Positions 16,487 to 25,992 of a DNA stretch of 64,000 bases are shown in pieces. Made by a program: the position numbers and the translations under genes. The stretch lies in assembly GCF_014982745.1 (NCBI RefSeq), contig NZ_JADCKA010000003.1, positions 62,001 to 126,000 on the forward strand. The letters run 5' to 3'. The notes below the pieces were generated by a model. It saw nothing but the letters and a program-made list of their open reading frames with translations, made no database searches and was not told the DNA's origin. How positions within the stretch are numbered: the first letter of the stretch is position 1; every line of letters starts with the position of its first letter. This DNA is from Gallibacter intestinalis (GTDB taxonomy: Bacteria; Bacillota; Clostridia; Peptostreptococcales; Anaerovoracaceae).

Positions 16487-17482
16487 ATGAAAAAAATGAA
16501 AAAAGTTATGTCACTGGCCATGGCAGCGGTAATTGCGTTGGCAGGCTTCGGATTGACAAGCTGCGGACAGGCTGATCCTGTGGATGTCAGCGTGATGGCC
16601 CTTAAAGGACCTACAGCCATGGGCATGGTAAAATTCATGGATGATGTTGATGCTGGCGATGTTACGGACAATAACTATGAATTTTCTATTGCAGCTTCAG
16701 CAGATGAAGTCACACCTGCTCTTACAAAGGGCGAAGTTGACATCGCGGCTCTTCCTGCAAATATGGCATCGATACTGTACAACAATACCGATGGGAATGT
16801 GCAGGTACTGGCTGTAAACACTCTCGGTGTACTTTATATATGCGAAACCGGTGACACTGTAAACAGCGTTGCAGACCTTAAAGGCAAAACAATTTATGCC
16901 AGCGGTAAGGGTGCAACTCCAGAGTATTCATTAAACTACATTCTGGAAAAGAACGGTCTTGAAATCGGAAAAGATGTACAGGTTGAGTGGAAGAGCGAAC
17001 ACTCCGAATGTGTAGCAGCACTTGCAAATGATGAAAACGGTATAGCATTGCTGCCTCAGCCTTTTGTAACTACAGCTCAGACTAAGAACCCTAACATTAG
17101 AGTGGCTCTGGACCTTACCGAAGAATGGGATAAGCTTCAGGAAGGTGAAGAAGCTCAGGGTACAATGATAACAGGAGTTATCGTAGCCAATAAGGAATTT
17201 GTTGAAAATAATCCTGATGCGGTGGAAGCATTCCTTTCCCACTATGAGGAATCCGTTAACTATGTAAATGAAAATACAGATGCTGCCGCAGAATTGGTAG
17301 GCAACTATGATATAGTTCCGGCACAGGTAGCAAAGGAAGCTCTGCCTGAATGTAACATCGTATACATCGCAGGAAGTGAAATGAAAGATAAACTTTCCGG
17401 ATACCTTTCCGTGCTTATGGAACAGAATCCTAAGGCTATAGGAGGACAGCTGCCTGAAGATGATTTCTATTACGGACAGTAA
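16487..17482 (+). CDS. ABC transporter substrate-binding lipoprotein (TauA/SsuA-like)
   Basis: Extracytoplasmic binding protein of the NMT1/TauA fold, 331 residues. Signal peptide with lipobox LTSC (Cys at residue 26). The mature protein shows ALKGPTAMGMVKFMD, GEVDIAALPANMAS and the VADLKGKTIYASGKGATPEY block that is typical for binding proteins of sulfonate, pyrimidine-precursor and related organic compounds. AAGGGAGG site. First gene of a binding protein-permease-ATPase set; it overlaps the permease by 23 bp. The ligand cannot be set from sequence; no riboswitch is visible upstream. Confidence 0.88.
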   Translation: MKKMKKVMSLAMAAVIALAGFGLTSCGQADPVDVSVMALKGPTAMGMVKFMDDVDAGDVTDNNYEFSIAASADEVTPALTKGEVDIAALPANMASILYNNTDGNVQVLAVNTLGVLYICETGDTVNSVADLKGKTIYASGKGATPEYSLNYILEKNGLEIGKDVQVEWKSEHSECVAALANDENGIALLPQPFVTTAQTKNPNIRVALDLTEEWDKLQEGEEAQGTMITGVIVANKEFVENNPDAVEAFLSHYEESVNYVNENTDAAAELVGNYDIVPAQVAKEALPECNIVYIAGSEMKDKLSGYLSVLMEQNPKAIGGQLPEDDFYYGQ

Positions 17483-18230
17483 GAAAAAGAAAAAAATGCG
17501 GCTGTGGGCCGTTATATTCTGGCTGCTTATATGGGAAGTGGCCAGCGTGGTAATCGGACAGGAGATACTGCTAGTATCTCCTGTTGATGTACTTATAAGA
17601 CTGGGAGAGTTGATAATTACGGCGGAGTTCTGGCAATCTGTGGGATTTTCCATTGCAAAGATTGTTAGCGGATTTCTGTTGGCTTTGATACTAGGTACAG
17701 CAGCGGCTGCATTGGCAAGCAGATACAAAAGGTTTGCGGAGCTGCTTGAGCCTTTTATGCAGACGATAAAAGCGATTCCAGTCGCTTCCTTTGTTATCCT
17801 GGTGCTTATATGGATTTCATCGGCAAATCTTTCCATAGTGATTTCTTTTTTGATGGTCTTTCCGATTATTTATACCAATATGTATGAGGGTATAAGCAAT
17901 ATGGACAGACAGCTTTTGGAAATGGCAGATGTGTTCGGTATGAAGGGAAGGGAAAGATTTAAGTATATATATATTTCCCAGGTGCTGCCGTTTTTCAGAA
18001 GTGCGTGCTCTGTCACACTTGGGATGTGCTGGAAGGCAGGTGTGGCAGCCGAAGTAATAGGGCTTCCTGACAGAACCATAGGCGAAAATCTTTACGAAGC
18101 CAAGATTTTTCTCGATACGGCATCGCTGTTTGCGTGGACTGTGGTGATTATATGCATAAGCGTTTTGTTTGAAAAGATTTTTATGGGCCTTGTAAATAAA
18201 GGTGCTTCCCGCATAGAAAAATCTCTTTAA
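17460..18230 (+). CDS. ABC transporter permease (SsuC/TauC-like)
   Basis: Inner-membrane subunit with about six helices and the binding-protein-dependent transport motif (EMADVFGMKGRERFKYIYIS, matching the EAA loop) that docks the ATPase. 256 residues, normal for the family. The ATG at 17460 lies inside the end of the binding-protein gene; AGGAGG about 13 bases upstream is a little far, and the ATG at 17496 is an alternative. Translational coupling with the upstream gene is likely. Confidence 0.9.
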   Translation: MISITDSKKKKKMRLWAVIFWLLIWEVASVVIGQEILLVSPVDVLIRLGELIITAEFWQSVGFSIAKIVSGFLLALILGTAAAALASRYKRFAELLEPFMQTIKAIPVASFVILVLIWISSANLSIVISFLMVFPIIYTNMYEGISNMDRQLLEMADVFGMKGRERFKYIYISQVLPFFRSACSVTLGMCWKAGVAAEVIGLPDRTIGENLYEAKIFLDTASLFAWTVVIICISVLFEKIFMGLVNKGASRIEKSL

Positions 18231-18262
18231 CGAAGTATTGCAGTTAGCAGAGGTATGGAAAA

Positions 18263-18844
18263 ATGATAAAAATAGACGAATTGAACAAAAGCTTCGGTGA
18301 TACTGCCGTGTTTAAAGAGTTTTCTGCTGAATTTGAGGACGGAAGCGTAACATGTATCATGGGAAGTTCCGGAATTGGAAAGACGACACTGCTGCGCATA
18401 CTAATGGGCCTTGAAGACTATGACGATGGACGTATTACAGGCATAGAAAATAAAACCATGGCGGCGGTATTTCAGGAGGACAGGCTTTGCGAAAACCTAA
18501 CGGTGTCAGCTAATATACGCATGACCGGAGGCAAGGACGAAAAGGGAATATCGGAACAGGAAGTCGTTAAATATCTTGAAATCATCGGCATGAAAGATAT
18601 GGCAGGTAAACAGGTCTCTGAACTTTCCGGAGGTATGAAGCGGAGAGTGGCAATACTTAGGGCTGTTCTTGCAGATAGGGATATTGTGTTTTTTGACGAG
18701 CCTTTAAAAGGTCTTGATCAAGAAACGGAAAAAAAGGTGATGGAGACTATAGTGCCGCTGTTAAGTGGTAAAACTGTACTCTGGGTGACCCATAGGGAAG
18801 ATGAAGCAGCCTATTTTAAAAATGCAAATATGCTTAAATTGTAG
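18263..18844 (+). CDS. ABC transporter ATP-binding protein
   Basis: ATPase that powers the importer encoded by the two genes upstream. Walker A GSSGIGKTTLL (about residue 31), Q-loop VFQEDRL, signature LSGGMKRRVAI, Walker B IVFFDEPLKGLD and the switch His in VTHREDEA are all present. At 193 residues it is short, lacking the C-terminal extension of many family members. Followed 8 bp later by the hydroxyacid oxidase gene, so it may belong to a four-gene operon. Confidence 0.92.
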   Translation: MIKIDELNKSFGDTAVFKEFSAEFEDGSVTCIMGSSGIGKTTLLRILMGLEDYDDGRITGIENKTMAAVFQEDRLCENLTVSANIRMTGGKDEKGISEQEVVKYLEIIGMKDMAGKQVSELSGGMKRRVAILRAVLADRDIVFFDEPLKGLDQETEKKVMETIVPLLSGKTVLWVTHREDEAAYFKNANMLKL

Positions 18845-18852
18845 AGGTAATT

Positions 18853-19875
18853 ATGGATTATAATTCAATGCTTAAAACAGCAAAAGAGAATATGGAAAAA
18901 TGCCATGTGTGCCCCGTATGCGATGGCAGAGCCTGTGCCGGAAAGGTGCCAGGCCCCGGAGGAAAGGGCAGTGGCAGCTCTGCAATCAGAAATTACAGTT
19001 GGTGGCGTGAGCATGTGAAAATACATATGGATGTGGTAACAGAATCCTTTGAACCTGAAATATATACAGAGTTATTTGGATGCAGTCTTTCCATGCCTAT
19101 ATTGCCAGCGCCGATAGGGATGATTGCTCTTAATTTTTCCGATAAGCTTGACGAATATACATATGCAAAGGCGGTAATTGAGGGTGCCGCCAAGGCCGGT
19201 ACATTGGCGTTTACTGGCGGTGGAGCTGTGGATGAATGCTATTTTGATCCCATAAGAGCCATAGAGGAACTAGGAGTTCCTGCTGTACCTACACTTAAGC
19301 CTTGGAGAATGGAACTGGTGGAGGAACGAATTAAATTTGCAGAGCAGAAAGGCGCCACAGCTATAGCAATGGATATTGACAGTGCGGGACTGCCACATTC
19401 ATCTGCTTCCGCAGAACCTATGGTAGCTAAAAGTGCAGATGATATAAAGAAAATGTGCAGTATGACAAAGCTGCCCTTTGTCGTAAAAGGCGTTATGACT
19501 GCTAAGAGTGCCAGAGCAGCGGCAGATGCCGGTGCCTATGCTATAGTTGTTTCAAATCACGGCGGCAGAGTTCTTGATGAAGGTCTTGCCACAGGTGAAG
19601 TTCTTGCTGAAATAAAACAGGTTGTAGGCAATAGATCAAAGATACTGATTGACGGAGGTATCAGAACCGGGGCAGATGTGTATAAGGCACTGGCTTTGGG
19701 GGCTGATGTGGTGCTTATAGGACGACCATGCGCAGTTGCGGCATTTGGAGGCGGTGCTGAAGGTGTTAAAATTTATCTTGAAAAAATTGCTGCTGAACTT
19801 AAAGATGTAATGAAGATGACAGGAACGCCGACTATTAAATCCATAAATCCGGAAACCATTAAAATTATAAAGTAG
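18853..19875 (+). CDS. FMN-dependent alpha-hydroxy-acid oxidising protein
   Basis: A 340-residue TIM-barrel flavoprotein of the lactate oxidase/glycolate oxidase family. The catalytic His and Arg lie in VVSNHGGRVLD, and IDGGIRTGADVYKALALGAD with VLIGRP forms the FMN phosphate site. An N-terminal cluster of cysteines (KCHVCPVCDGRACAGKVPGP) is typical of the clostridial subgroup, whose substrate is not settled. It follows an ABC importer with an 8-bp gap; the importer may bring in the substrate, but this is speculative. Confidence 0.88.
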   Translation: MDYNSMLKTAKENMEKCHVCPVCDGRACAGKVPGPGGKGSGSSAIRNYSWWREHVKIHMDVVTESFEPEIYTELFGCSLSMPILPAPIGMIALNFSDKLDEYTYAKAVIEGAAKAGTLAFTGGGAVDECYFDPIRAIEELGVPAVPTLKPWRMELVEERIKFAEQKGATAIAMDIDSAGLPHSSASAEPMVAKSADDIKKMCSMTKLPFVVKGVMTAKSARAAADAGAYAIVVSNHGGRVLDEGLATGEVLAEIKQVVGNRSKILIDGGIRTGADVYKALALGADVVLIGRPCAVAAFGGGAEGVKIYLEKIAAELKDVMKMTGTPTIKSINPETIKIIK

Positions 19876-19940
19876 AAAAAACAGAAAAAGGATGATTTAA
19901 AACTACCTCATGTGGTAAAATTACTATAAGTTATTACAGA

Positions 19941-19963
19941 TTGATAATGATAACTAATGTCAA
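19941..19963 (+). promoter_or_regulatory. Fur/PerR-box-like sequence before rubrerythrin
   Basis: TTGATAATGATAACTAATG resembles the left half of a Fur or PerR box (GATAATGAT). The right half is imperfect. Position, 22 bp before the rubrerythrin start, fits peroxide- or iron-dependent control. Confidence 0.35.
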
Positions 19964-19984
19964 AATAAATACGGAGGTAATAAA

Positions 19985-20521
19985 ATGAGCAAATATGCAG
20001 GAACAAAAACTGAAAAAAATCTGATGGAAGCGTTCGCTGGTGAAAGCCAAGCAAGAAATAAGTATACATACTTTGCAAGCACAGCAAAGAAGGAAGGGTT
20101 TGAGCAGATTTCAGAAATCTTCCTTAAGACTGCTGATAATGAAAAGGAACATGCTAAACTCTGGTTCAAGGAACTGGAAGGCATCGGAGCAACTGCTGAC
20201 AATCTGCTAGCAGCTGCAGAAGGCGAAAACTACGAATGGACAGATATGTATGATACATTCGCAAAGGAAGCTGAAGAAGAAGGATTCCCAGAGCTTGCAA
20301 CAAAGTTCAGACTGGTTGCAGATATTGAAAGAGAACATGAAAAGAGATACAGAGCTCTTCTGGATAATGTAAAGAGCGAAAGAGTATTTGAAAAGGATGC
20401 TGAAACTGTTTGGGAATGCAGAAACTGCGGACACCTGTATGTAGGAAAGGCGGCTCCTAAGGTATGCCCAACTTGCCTGCATGCACAGAGCTACTTCGAA
20501 GTAAGAAAAGAAAATTACTAA
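19985..20521 (+). CDS. rbr: rubrerythrin
   Basis: Reduces hydrogen peroxide in anaerobes. Residues 1-140 are the four-helix ferritin-like domain with the diiron ligands in [29 protein letters not shown] and IEREHEKRY; residues 145-178 are a rubredoxin-type domain with two cysteine pairs ([12 protein letters not shown] and KVCPTC). 178 residues is the usual length. Strong GGAGG site. Probable electron donors are other rubredoxin domains such as the fusion at 34943. A terminator follows. Confidence 0.97.
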   Translation: MSKYAGTKTEKNLMEAFAGESQARNKYTYFASTAKKEGFEQISEIFLKTADNEKEHAKLWFKELEGIGATADNLLAAAEGENYEWTDMYDTFAKEAEEEGFPELATKFRLVADIEREHEKRYRALLDNVKSERVFEKDAETVWECRNCGHLYVGKAAPKVCPTCLHAQSYFEVRKENY

Positions 20522-20537
20522 TTATGTGAAATACAAT

Positions 20538-20572
20538 AAACCGGAGCAGTCGTAAAACCGCTCCGGTTTTTT
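20538..20572 (+). terminator. rubrerythrin terminator
   Basis: AAACCGGAGC (20538-20547) pairs with GCTCCGGTTT (20560-20569) and is followed by T's. It lies between convergent genes and may serve both. Confidence 0.88.
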
Positions 20573-20594
20573 ATTTTATACTATAGCCCGCCCT

Positions 20595-21617
20595 TTATTT
20601 TTCGATAAGCTTGATAAATTCATCAACTTCTTCCTGAGTAGTGCTCCATGAAGTACAAAGTCTCATGGCGGCCTTGCCGTCTCCTACTTCTTCAAAATCG
20701 TCGTAGAGAACGCCTGCTTCATCCAGCTTCTTTACAACAGAAAGAGGGAAGATAGGGAAGATCATATTACTGCAAGGAGGCCACATAAATTCATATCCGT
20801 TGCCTGCAATAGCGCTTATCAGCTGCTGAGCAAGATCGTTACAATGCTGACCAAGTTCCAGATAAAGATCTCCATCAAACATGGCTTTGAACTGAACGCC
20901 GAGGAGTCTTCCCTTGGCGAGGACAGCACCTTTCTGCTTCATAATACGATTAAAGTCAGGCTTCATGCTGTCGTTGACAATTACTATGGCTTCGCCGAAA
21001 AGTACACCGCACTTTGTACCGCCGATGTAAAATACATCGCAAAGCTCAGGAAGATCTGTAAATTTCAAATCGTTATCTTTCTGAGTAAGAGCCATAGCAA
21101 GTCTTGCACCGTCCATGAATACGTACAGTCCGTGCTCATCGCATTTTTCTCTTAAAGCTTTAAGTTCAGCTTTGTTGTATGTAAGACCTGTTTCTGTGAG
21201 ATTTGAGATGTAAATCATCTTAGGTCTTACCCAGTGAGCATTACAATGCTGCTTCATTACCTTATCTATATCAGCAGGTCTGAGTTTTCCGTCTTCTGTA
21301 GGAACATGGATAACCTTGTGACCGGTGGCTTCGATGGCGCCTGCTTCATGAACGCACACATGACCTGTTTCAGCGGAAATAACCGCTTCGTGAGGTCTTA
21401 ATGTTGCTCCGATAACTGTCAAATTTGTCTGAGTGCCGGCCATAGTCAGATAAACCGCAGCGTCCGGACACCCTACCTTTGCTCGGATGGCATCTGCCGC
21501 TTGAGCAGTGTATTCGTCCATGCCGTAACCTACAGTGTTTTCCATATTTGTTGAAACCAGAGCTTCCAGCACTTTAGGATGAGCGCCGGAGCCGTAATCA
21601 TTCTTGAAAAAAATCAT
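20595..21617 (-). CDS. ltaE: low-specificity L-threonine aldolase
   Basis: PLP enzyme that cleaves threonine or allo-threonine to glycine and acetaldehyde. The start at 21617 follows AGGAGG by five bases and gives 340 residues, the family length; a longer frame upstream encodes no conserved sequence. The fold-type I features are visible: FKNDYGSGAHPKVLEAL at the N-terminus, ETGHVCVHEAGAIE, MDGARLAMAL (Asp binding the PLP nitrogen) and GGTKCGVLFG with the Schiff-base lysine. Monocistronic, convergent with rubrerythrin. Confidence 0.93.
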   Translation of the reverse strand: MIFFKNDYGSGAHPKVLEALVSTNMENTVGYGMDEYTAQAADAIRAKVGCPDAAVYLTMAGTQTNLTVIGATLRPHEAVISAETGHVCVHEAGAIEATGHKVIHVPTEDGKLRPADIDKVMKQHCNAHWVRPKMIYISNLTETGLTYNKAELKALREKCDEHGLYVFMDGARLAMALTQKDNDLKFTDLPELCDVFYIGGTKCGVLFGEAIVIVNDSMKPDFNRIMKQKGAVLAKGRLLGVQFKAMFDGDLYLELGQHCNDLAQQLISAIAGNGYEFMWPPCSNMIFPIFPLSVVKKLDEAGVLYDDFEEVGDGKAAMRLCTSWSTTQEEVDEFIKLIEK

Positions 21618-21762
21618 AATAACCTCCTGCTTGTATTTGTGTTTTCCGCTGAAATTATAACATAATTGTAATGATATTGATATACATAAAAAGGTTGAAA
21701 TGGAAAGTTGCTTATCATATAATATTATAGCAGTAAAATGTTTAAGGAAGGAGAATCCGTTT

Positions 21763-22785
21763 ATGGCATTCACAGAAGAAATAGGTATTGACCTGGGTAC
21801 GGCAAATGTACTCGTATATATAAAGGGAAAAGGCATCGTGCTGGAGGAACCATCAGTGGTAGCCGTTGATGAGGAAACAGACGAGATTTTGGCAGTCGGT
21901 CAGGAAGCCAAGGAAATGCTGGGAAGAACACCGGCTAATATTATTGCGCTTAGACCTCTTAGAGACGGCGTTATATCCGATTACGATGTAACGGAAAGAA
22001 TGCTCAAGTACTTCATTAAAAAAACATGCGGAAGCGGCAGATTTTTTAGACCTAGAATAATGATTTGCGTTCCTTCCGGTGTAACAGAAGTTGAAAAGAG
22101 AGCGGTTCGTGAAGCGGCGGCACAGGCAGGTGGTAAAGATGTATTCCTGATGGAAGAGCCTCTTGCGGCAGCTATAGGTGCTGATATAGATATTTCAAGA
22201 CCTGAAGGTACCTTCGTTATAGATATAGGCGGCGGTACATCGGATATAGCGGTTATTTCTCTTGGAGGCATCGTAGCCAGCACATCACTTAAGGTGGCAG
22301 GAGACAGGATGGACGAAGCCATAGTTAAGTACATGAGAAAGAAACATAAGCTCTACATCGGTGAGAGAATGGCAGAAACTCTCAAGAAGGAAATAGGAAC
22401 TGCTTTCCCTCGTCCTGAAGAGGTATCTTACACATGTAGCGGTCGTGATCTGGTAACAGGTCTGCCAAGGGAAGTTGAAGTTACATCCAGCGAAATGATG
22501 GAAGCCCTAGAAGAGCCTTTGCAGCAGATTTGTGAAGCTACACATTCGGTTCTTGAAAAGACTCCACCTGAATTGGCAGCGGACATCAGTACCGGCGGTA
22601 TAATAATTACTGGAGGAGGAGCTCTTCTGTACGGCATTGATGAGAGAATCAAGCAGAGAACGGGCATAAATGTAAAGATTGCTGAAAATCCTATGGATTG
22701 CGTAGCGATAGGTACTGGCAGAGCCCTTGAAAACATCGATGTACTTCAAAAAAGTGCAATTAACAGACGCAGAAGATTTAAATAG
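21763..22785 (+). CDS. mreB: MreB/Mbl-like actin homologue
   Basis: Bacterial actin that guides cylindrical cell-wall synthesis under the membrane. 340 residues from the ATG at 21763, which follows AAGGAAGGAG; an upstream in-frame start is not conserved. Phosphate 1 motif IGIDLGTANVLVY, phosphate 2 VIDIGGGTSDIAV and the adenosine motif ITGGGALLYG are all present. No mreC/mreD follow, so this is a stand-alone copy, as with mbl-type genes. A strong terminator follows. Confidence 0.93.
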   Translation: MAFTEEIGIDLGTANVLVYIKGKGIVLEEPSVVAVDEETDEILAVGQEAKEMLGRTPANIIALRPLRDGVISDYDVTERMLKYFIKKTCGSGRFFRPRIMICVPSGVTEVEKRAVREAAAQAGGKDVFLMEEPLAAAIGADIDISRPEGTFVIDIGGGTSDIAVISLGGIVASTSLKVAGDRMDEAIVKYMRKKHKLYIGERMAETLKKEIGTAFPRPEEVSYTCSGRDLVTGLPREVEVTSSEMMEALEEPLQQICEATHSVLEKTPPELAADISTGGIIITGGGALLYGIDERIKQRTGINVKIAENPMDCVAIGTGRALENIDVLQKSAINRRRRFK

Positions 22786-22799
22786 GATATTATCTATCA

Positions 22800-22829
22800 G
22801 GCTATCCCCTGGGGGATAGCCGATTTTTT
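22800..22829 (+). terminator. terminator after mreB
   Basis: GGCTATCCCC (22800-22809) and GGGGATAGCC (22812-22821) pair perfectly, followed by GATTTTTT. Confidence 0.85.
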
Positions 22830-22856
22830 CGGAGAGGATATTTTCGGAGACAAAAT

Positions 22857-23987
22857 ATGAAAAGAGAGTTGATAGCGACAACAACCTTCGGTCTGGAAGC
22901 AGTGGCAAGAAGGGAAATACAGGCACTGGGTTATGAAATAGTTAAAACCGAAGACGGCAAAGTAACATATATGGCCGATGAAAGGGGCATTGTACGAAGC
23001 AATCTGTGGCTCAGGACCCCGGATAGAATTCTCCTTAAGATGGCTGAATTTGAAGCGGCGGAATTTGAGGAGCTTTTTCAGCAGGTTAAAGGTATAGCAT
23101 GGGAGGAGCTGATTCCTGTAGACGGACAGTTTACTGTTATCGGCACATCTGTAAAGTCAAAGCTTCACAGCGTTCCAGCGTGCCAAAAGACAGTTAAAAA
23201 GGCCATAGCGGACAGGCTCAGTGAGTTTTATGTTACAGATAAGCTACCTGAAACTGGAGCAGAGTATACGGTTAAGGTAACAATGTTAAAGGACAGGGCA
23301 ACCATAACAGTCGATACAAGCGGAGAAGCTCTGCACAAAAGAGGATACAGAATAAATCCTGTGGCTGCACCTATCAAGGAAACCATGGCGGCAGCTTTAG
23401 TGATGCTTTCTTTCTGGAATAAGGACAGGCTGCTAGTAGACCCATGCTGCGGTAGCGGGACGATTCCAATAGAAGCAGCTATGATTGGACTGAATATAGC
23501 GCCAGGACTGGGCAGAAAATTTGCTTCCGAGGGATGGGATATAATCGACGAAAGTATATGGAAGGAAGAAAGGAAAAAGGCTTACGAGGAAATAGACAGC
23601 GAAGGGGAGCTGATGATAAGAGCATCGGACATAGATAAAAGAACCCTTGAAGCTGCCAGAGAAAATGCCGAAGAGGCGGGAGTAGATCATGTCATTGATT
23701 TTTCTGTAATGGATATAAAGGATATGGAGCCTGACGGTCAAAACGGCATAATCATCATGAATCCGCCTTACGGTCAGCGTATCGGAGATGAAGAGGCTAT
23801 AGAAGCCATCAATGGCAAACTTAAGAAATTCTTTAAAGAAAATCCGGATTGGTCCCTGTTTATCATTACCCCGGACGAGGAGTTTGAAGACAAAGTTATG
23901 GGCAGAAAGGCGGACCGACGAAGGAAGTTGTTTAACGGCAGGCTTAAAACCTGTTATTACCAGTTCCACGGAAAGAGAGTTTTTTGA
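22857..23987 (+). CDS. THUMP-domain class I SAM-dependent RNA methyltransferase
   Basis: Related to the RlmL/YpsC group that methylates guanine N2 in 23S rRNA. The N-terminal half (to about residue 165) holds a ferredoxin-like plus THUMP RNA-binding module; the C-terminal half is a Rossmann methyltransferase with VDPCCGSGTIPIEAAM (SAM binding) and the catalytic NPPYGQRIGD motif. 376 residues. It starts after the mreB terminator in its own unit. The exact target base is inferred from the family only. Confidence 0.92.
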   Translation: MKRELIATTTFGLEAVARREIQALGYEIVKTEDGKVTYMADERGIVRSNLWLRTPDRILLKMAEFEAAEFEELFQQVKGIAWEELIPVDGQFTVIGTSVKSKLHSVPACQKTVKKAIADRLSEFYVTDKLPETGAEYTVKVTMLKDRATITVDTSGEALHKRGYRINPVAAPIKETMAAALVMLSFWNKDRLLVDPCCGSGTIPIEAAMIGLNIAPGLGRKFASEGWDIIDESIWKEERKKAYEEIDSEGELMIRASDIDKRTLEAARENAEEAGVDHVIDFSVMDIKDMEPDGQNGIIIMNPPYGQRIGDEEAIEAINGKLKKFFKENPDWSLFIITPDEEFEDKVMGRKADRRRKLFNGRLKTCYYQFHGKRVF

Positions 23988-23996
23988 GGGAATTCC

Positions 23997-24025
23997 TTGA
24001 GTTTTTCAGCTAAAAATGGTATCAT
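23997..24025 (+). promoter_or_regulatory. promoter of the CYTH/tig unit
   Basis: TTGAGT, 17-bp spacer, TATCAT, ending 27 bp before the CYTH gene, which has its own AGAGG site. Confidence 0.5.
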
Positions 24026-24052
24026 AATTGCATTGCATGTCAGAGGTTATTT

Positions 24053-24685
24053 ATGGAAATAGAACTTAAATATCGGCTCGAAAATGAAGACATCGCAAAG
24101 CAGGTTGAAGAGGTTACGCTAAACTCCGATTATACGGTGGAGAGCAGCGACCAGCAGCTTGATATGAAAGCGGTGTATTTCGATACCGAAGACGGACTTT
24201 TACAGAAAAATCTCATTGCGTTCCGCATAAGAAAAGAAGGAACGCGCAACATAGCGACACTCAAGTGGGGAGGCAAGCAGGAAGGTTCTCTGCACGTGAG
24301 AGAAGAGTTAAATATATCAGTAGGTTCAGGAGAGATTCCGGTATCTCCTGATATTGATGTGTTTAGCCAAAGTGAAATCGGTGAAAAAATGATACAGATA
24401 ATCGGTCACAAAAAGCTGATTCCTATCATGAACATCGATATAAAGAGGCATCAATGGCAAGCGGAAGACGAAAACACCGTCGTGGAGTTTTGCTTTGATG
24501 ATGGAGAAATAAAAGTCGGTAGCCAGATTGAAAAGATAAGAGAAATGGAAATTGAACTTATCACCGGAGACGAGAATAAGCTTTTGATTTTGGGTGATCG
24601 ACTGTCCGAAAAATACGGACTTCAACCGGAAAAAAGGAGCAAGTACGAAAGAGGGCTTGCGCTTTTAAACAAGATAAACAAGTAG
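24053..24685 (+). CDS. CYTH-domain protein
   Basis: Triphosphate tunnel fold protein of 210 residues. The EIELKYR motif at the N-terminus is the ExExK signature that binds metal-triphosphate; further acidic and basic pairs (IATLKWGGK, VVEFCFDDGEI, EMEIELI) line the tunnel. Members hydrolyse inorganic triphosphate, thiamine triphosphate or act as adenylate cyclases; activity here is not known. It is 15 bp upstream of trigger factor and seems to share its promoter. Confidence 0.88.
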   Translation: MEIELKYRLENEDIAKQVEEVTLNSDYTVESSDQQLDMKAVYFDTEDGLLQKNLIAFRIRKEGTRNIATLKWGGKQEGSLHVREELNISVGSGEIPVSPDIDVFSQSEIGEKMIQIIGHKKLIPIMNIDIKRHQWQAEDENTVVEFCFDDGEIKVGSQIEKIREMEIELITGDENKLLILGDRLSEKYGLQPEKRSKYERGLALLNKINK

Positions 24686-24700
24686 GAGGAGTTTAGGAAA

Positions 24701-25981
24701 ATGAAAGCGACATTGTTAGCAAAGGAAAACGGAGACGCGAAATTTACTATCGAATTTACCGCAGAAGAGTTTGAGGCGGCGAGAGTAAAGGCCTATCAGG
24801 AAAACAAGAATCAGTTTACAATCGACGGATTCAGAAAGGGCAAGGCTCCGAGAAGCATCATCGAAAAGAGATACGGAGATGTATTTGCTGAGGATGCCAT
24901 TAACGATATGCTGGCAGACGGATATCCAAACGCTCTTGATGAACTGGATATCGAAGTTATCGATCAGCCAAGAATGGAATTTGGAAAAATCGAAAAGGAT
25001 GCACCTTTCACAGTTACAGTTACTGTAGCCGTATATCCTGAAGTTGAAGTAAAGGATTACAAGGGTATTGAACTGGAAAAGGTTGATGCGGAAGTTACAG
25101 ACGAGGATGTAAATACTGAAATCGAAAACCTCAGAAAGAGAAATGCTCGTATGGTAACCGTTGACAGAGAAGTTAAAGACGGCGACCACATCATTTTGGA
25201 CTACAAGGGATTTGTAGGTGACGAACAGTTTGAAGGCGGTACAGCTGAAGGATATCCTCTGGTAATCGGTTCCGGAAGCTTCATCCCTGGATTTGAGGAT
25301 CAGCTGATTGGTGCAAAGAAGGATGAAGAAGTTGAAGTTAAGGTTACATTCCCAGAAGAATACCATGCAGAAGAACTGGCAGGTAAAGAAGCTGTATTTA
25401 AGTGCGTTGTACACGAAGTAAAGGAAGAAGAACTGCCTGAACTGGATGATGAATTTGCAAAGGATGTAAGCGAATACGATACACTGGAAGAGCTTAAGAA
25501 GGAAACAAAGGAAGACCTGACAAAGAGAAAGTCAGCATGGGCTGAAAACCAGATGAAGGATAAGGCTGTTGAAATCGTATGCGAAAACAACGATATCGAA
25601 ATTCCAGCTGTAATGATTGACGACGAAATTTCTCAGATGATCAGAGAACTGGATATGCAGCTTTCACAGCAGGGACTTTCCTTCCAGCAGTATCTGCAGT
25701 TCCTTGGTAAGGACATGATGGCATTCAGAGAAGAAGTTAAAGACGATGCTGAAAGAAGAGTTAAGATGAGAATGGTAATCAGAGCAATCGTTGATGCTGA
25801 AGCCATTGTTGCTACAGAAGAAGAAATCGAAAAGGAACTTGAACTTCTCGGAATTCAGTACGGTCTTGAAACAGACAAGGTAAAGGAAATGGTAGGCGAA
25901 AAGAATCTGGAATACATCGGACAGGATGTTAAGATGAAGAAGGCCGTTGACTTTATCTATGAAAACGCAAAAGTAAAATAG
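24701..25981 (+). CDS. tig: trigger factor
   Basis: Ribosome-associated chaperone that receives nascent chains. 426 residues in the standard order: N-terminal ribosome-binding domain with the signature [19 protein letters not shown]-type prolyl isomerase domain (about 150-245, [16 protein letters not shown]...), and the long helical C-terminal cradle. AGGAGGAG site. First of tig-clpP-clpX-lon, the usual Bacillota gene order for protein folding and degradation. Confidence 0.98.
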   Translation: MKATLLAKENGDAKFTIEFTAEEFEAARVKAYQENKNQFTIDGFRKGKAPRSIIEKRYGDVFAEDAINDMLADGYPNALDELDIEVIDQPRMEFGKIEKDAPFTVTVTVAVYPEVEVKDYKGIELEKVDAEVTDEDVNTEIENLRKRNARMVTVDREVKDGDHIILDYKGFVGDEQFEGGTAEGYPLVIGSGSFIPGFEDQLIGAKKDEEVEVKVTFPEEYHAEELAGKEAVFKCVVHEVKEEELPELDDEFAKDVSEYDTLEELKKETKEDLTKRKSAWAENQMKDKAVEIVCENNDIEIPAVMIDDEISQMIRELDMQLSQQGLSFQQYLQFLGKDMMAFREEVKDDAERRVKMRMVIRAIVDAEAIVATEEEIEKELELLGIQYGLETDKVKEMVGEKNLEYIGQDVKMKKAVDFIYENAKVK

Positions 25982-25992
25982 GAGATAATCTA

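Noticed and set aside
20595-21836. Longer threonine aldolase starting at 21836
   Set aside because: The added 73 residues are not conserved, overlap the divergent mreB promoter region, and AGGAGG precedes 21617.
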